Positions 4,871 to 5,839 of a stretch of DNA of 5,839 bases are shown here, piece by piece. Made by a program: the position numbers and the translations under genes. The notes beneath the pieces are model-generated. The model had not been told where the DNA came from, did no database searches, and saw only the letters and a program-made list of their open reading frames with translations. This DNA comes from Treponema sp. (GTDB lineage Bacteria; Spirochaetota; Spirochaetia; Treponematales; Breznakiellaceae): contig JAISEA010000080.1 of the NCBI GenBank assembly GCA_031264475.1, positions 1-5,839 on the forward strand. Direction: 5' to 3'. The stretch's first letter is position 1; each line of letters opens with the position of its first letter.

Positions 4871-5839
4871 TTATACGCCGCGCAGTAAATCTCTTGGTTT
4901 TGAGCCGTTGGCAGGTCCAACCAGCCCGCGACTCTCCATTTCCTCTACGAGGCGCGCGGCTCGGTTGTAGCCGATTTTCAGTTTGCGCTGAATATAGCTT
5001 GCGCTCGCCTTGCCTTGTTGAAGCACAATCTCCCACGCTTTTTCATAGAGTGGATCGTTCCCTTCGACGAAAAGTTCCTGTTCCATGTTATCATCATCGT
5101 CAAAGAAGATTTCATCGTCGATATAGTCTGGCTTTCCAAGCGTTTTGACATAATCTACCAGCCGCTCGACTTCTTCTTCGGACACAAAAGCGCCTTGCAT
5201 ACGCACGGGGAAGGGATCGACAATGCCTGCATAGAGCATATCGCCTTTACCGAGTAGTTTTTCCGCTCCGACGACGTCTATGATGATGCGGCTGTCCGTC
5301 TTGCTCGCCACCATAAAGGCGATGCGGCTGGGGATGTTCGCCTTTATGAGTCCGGTGATGACGTCAATAGACGGGCGTTGCGTGGCAAGCACGAGGTGAA
5401 CACCCACGGCGCGGCTCATAGCGGCAAGGCGGGAGAACGTTGACTCAAGGTCTTTACCTGTCGTTGCCATGAGGTCCGCGAATTCGTCGATGACAACCAC
5501 GATGTAAGGCATATGCTCCGTGGCGATGTTGCGCTCTCTGATACGTTTATTGTAACTCTTGATGTCGCGGACACCCATCGAGTCCAAGCACGCATAGCGC
5601 CGCTCCATCTCGCATACGCAGTATTGTAGGGCTTGGAACGCCTTTTTCGGTTCTGTAATGACCGGCGTGAGGAGGTGTGGAATGTCGTTGTAGAGTTTGA
5701 GTTCCACGATTTTGGGATCGATGAGGATGAGACGGACTTCGTTGGGCGAGCGCCGATAAAGGATCGATAGAATCATGGCATTGACGCACACGGACTTGCC
5801 TGAGCCGGTCGCGCCCGCGATGAGGAGGTGGGGCATCTG
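4871..5839 (-). CDS. ftsK: DNA translocase FtsK/SpoIIIE, C-terminal part (5' end outside window)
   Basis: FtsK/SpoIIIE is a membrane-anchored, septum-located hexameric ATPase that pumps chromosomal DNA during division and helps resolve dimers. The frame is open to the right edge, so the N-terminal membrane segments, linker and alpha domain lie outside; the Met at 5834-5836 is internal (family context MPHLLIAGATGSGKS). Counting from that Met: Walker A GATGSGKS (8-15), Walker B IVVVIDEFADLM (112-123), ATQRPSIDVITGLIKANIPSRIAF (151-174), and GKGDMLY (196-202). An acidic linker (about 238-260) leads to the gamma winged helix (262-321) with SASYIQRKLKIGYNRAARLVEEME, which reads polar chromosomal sequences. 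All key residues are present and the end is normal (TAA, 4871-4873). No clear terminator follows, but the 690-bp repeat region and a strong downstream promoter suggest a separate unit from the operon. Confidence 0.97.
   Translation of the reverse strand, partial: QMPHLLIAGATGSGKSVCVNAMILSILYRRSPNEVRLILIDPKIVELKLYNDIPHLLTPVITEPKKAFQALQYCVCEMERRYACLDSMGVRDIKSYNKRIRERNIATEHMPYIVVVIDEFADLMATTGKDLESTFSRLAAMSRAVGVHLVLATQRPSIDVITGLIKANIPSRIAFMVASKTDSRIIIDVVGAEKLLGKGDMLYAGIVDPFPVRMQGAFVSEEEVERLVDYVKTLGKPDYIDDEIFFDDDDNMEQELFVEGNDPLYEKAWEIVLQQGKASASYIQRKLKIGYNRAARLVEEMESRGLVGPANGSKPRDLLRGV

Noticed and set aside
4542..4970. Plus-strand frame from TTG through the array into ftsK
   Set aside because: Starts inside a repeat unit without a ribosome site and overlaps 100 bp of the well-supported ftsK 3' end on the other strand; kept only as part of the array finding.
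5834..5836. Met as the start of ftsK
   Set aside because: It lies seven residues before the Walker A motif, and FtsK proteins have hundreds of residues before this point; the frame continues to the window edge.

Overview
The window looks like a chromosomal segment of a spirochaete, most likely a Treponema-type organism of roughly 50% GC. This rests on protein style and gene content: short Sec-exported TPR and unknown proteins, a lax-lipobox lipoprotein, a double cyclic-nucleotide-domain protein and a MEP-pathway ispG. It is an inference, not a database match. All convincing genes lie on the minus strand, so transcription runs from high to low coordinates.

From right to left: (1) 5839-4871, the C-terminal motor and DNA-reading end of FtsK/SpoIIIE, cut by the window edge. 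(2) 4870-4178, about 690 bp with no convincing gene and dense in repeats: three copies of a 34-35 bp direct repeat, an extended -10 box, a small hairpin, eleven units of a 21-bp tandem array, three copies of a GGTGYCAGA element, two TGTC/GACA dyads and a consensus-box sigma70 promoter. (3) 4177-1, a compact set of five genes: a regulator-like protein with two cyclic-nucleotide-binding folds and a Crp-type winged helix; an exported protein of unknown function; a DUF192 lipoprotein; ispG; and an exported TPR protein running off the left edge. Junctions are +2, -11, +13 and +10 bp, each with a Shine-Dalgarno in or beside the preceding stop region, so they probably form one operon driven by the 4195-4224 promoter.

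The operon joins a cytoplasmic sensor-like protein and an isoprenoid enzyme (Fe-S enzyme IspG, whose pathway supplies the lipid carrier for peptidoglycan) with three envelope-directed proteins. A cell-envelope theme fits but is not proven.

The least explained part is the intergenic repeat zone. In one plus-strand frame the 21-bp units encode an ideal LREVAEK coiled-coil heptad, broken by a single in-frame TAG. The flanking GGTGYCAGA copies resemble, from memory, repeats associated with REP/Y1-type transposases. I see no clear new defence or mobile system, and no CRISPR, tRNA or rRNA.
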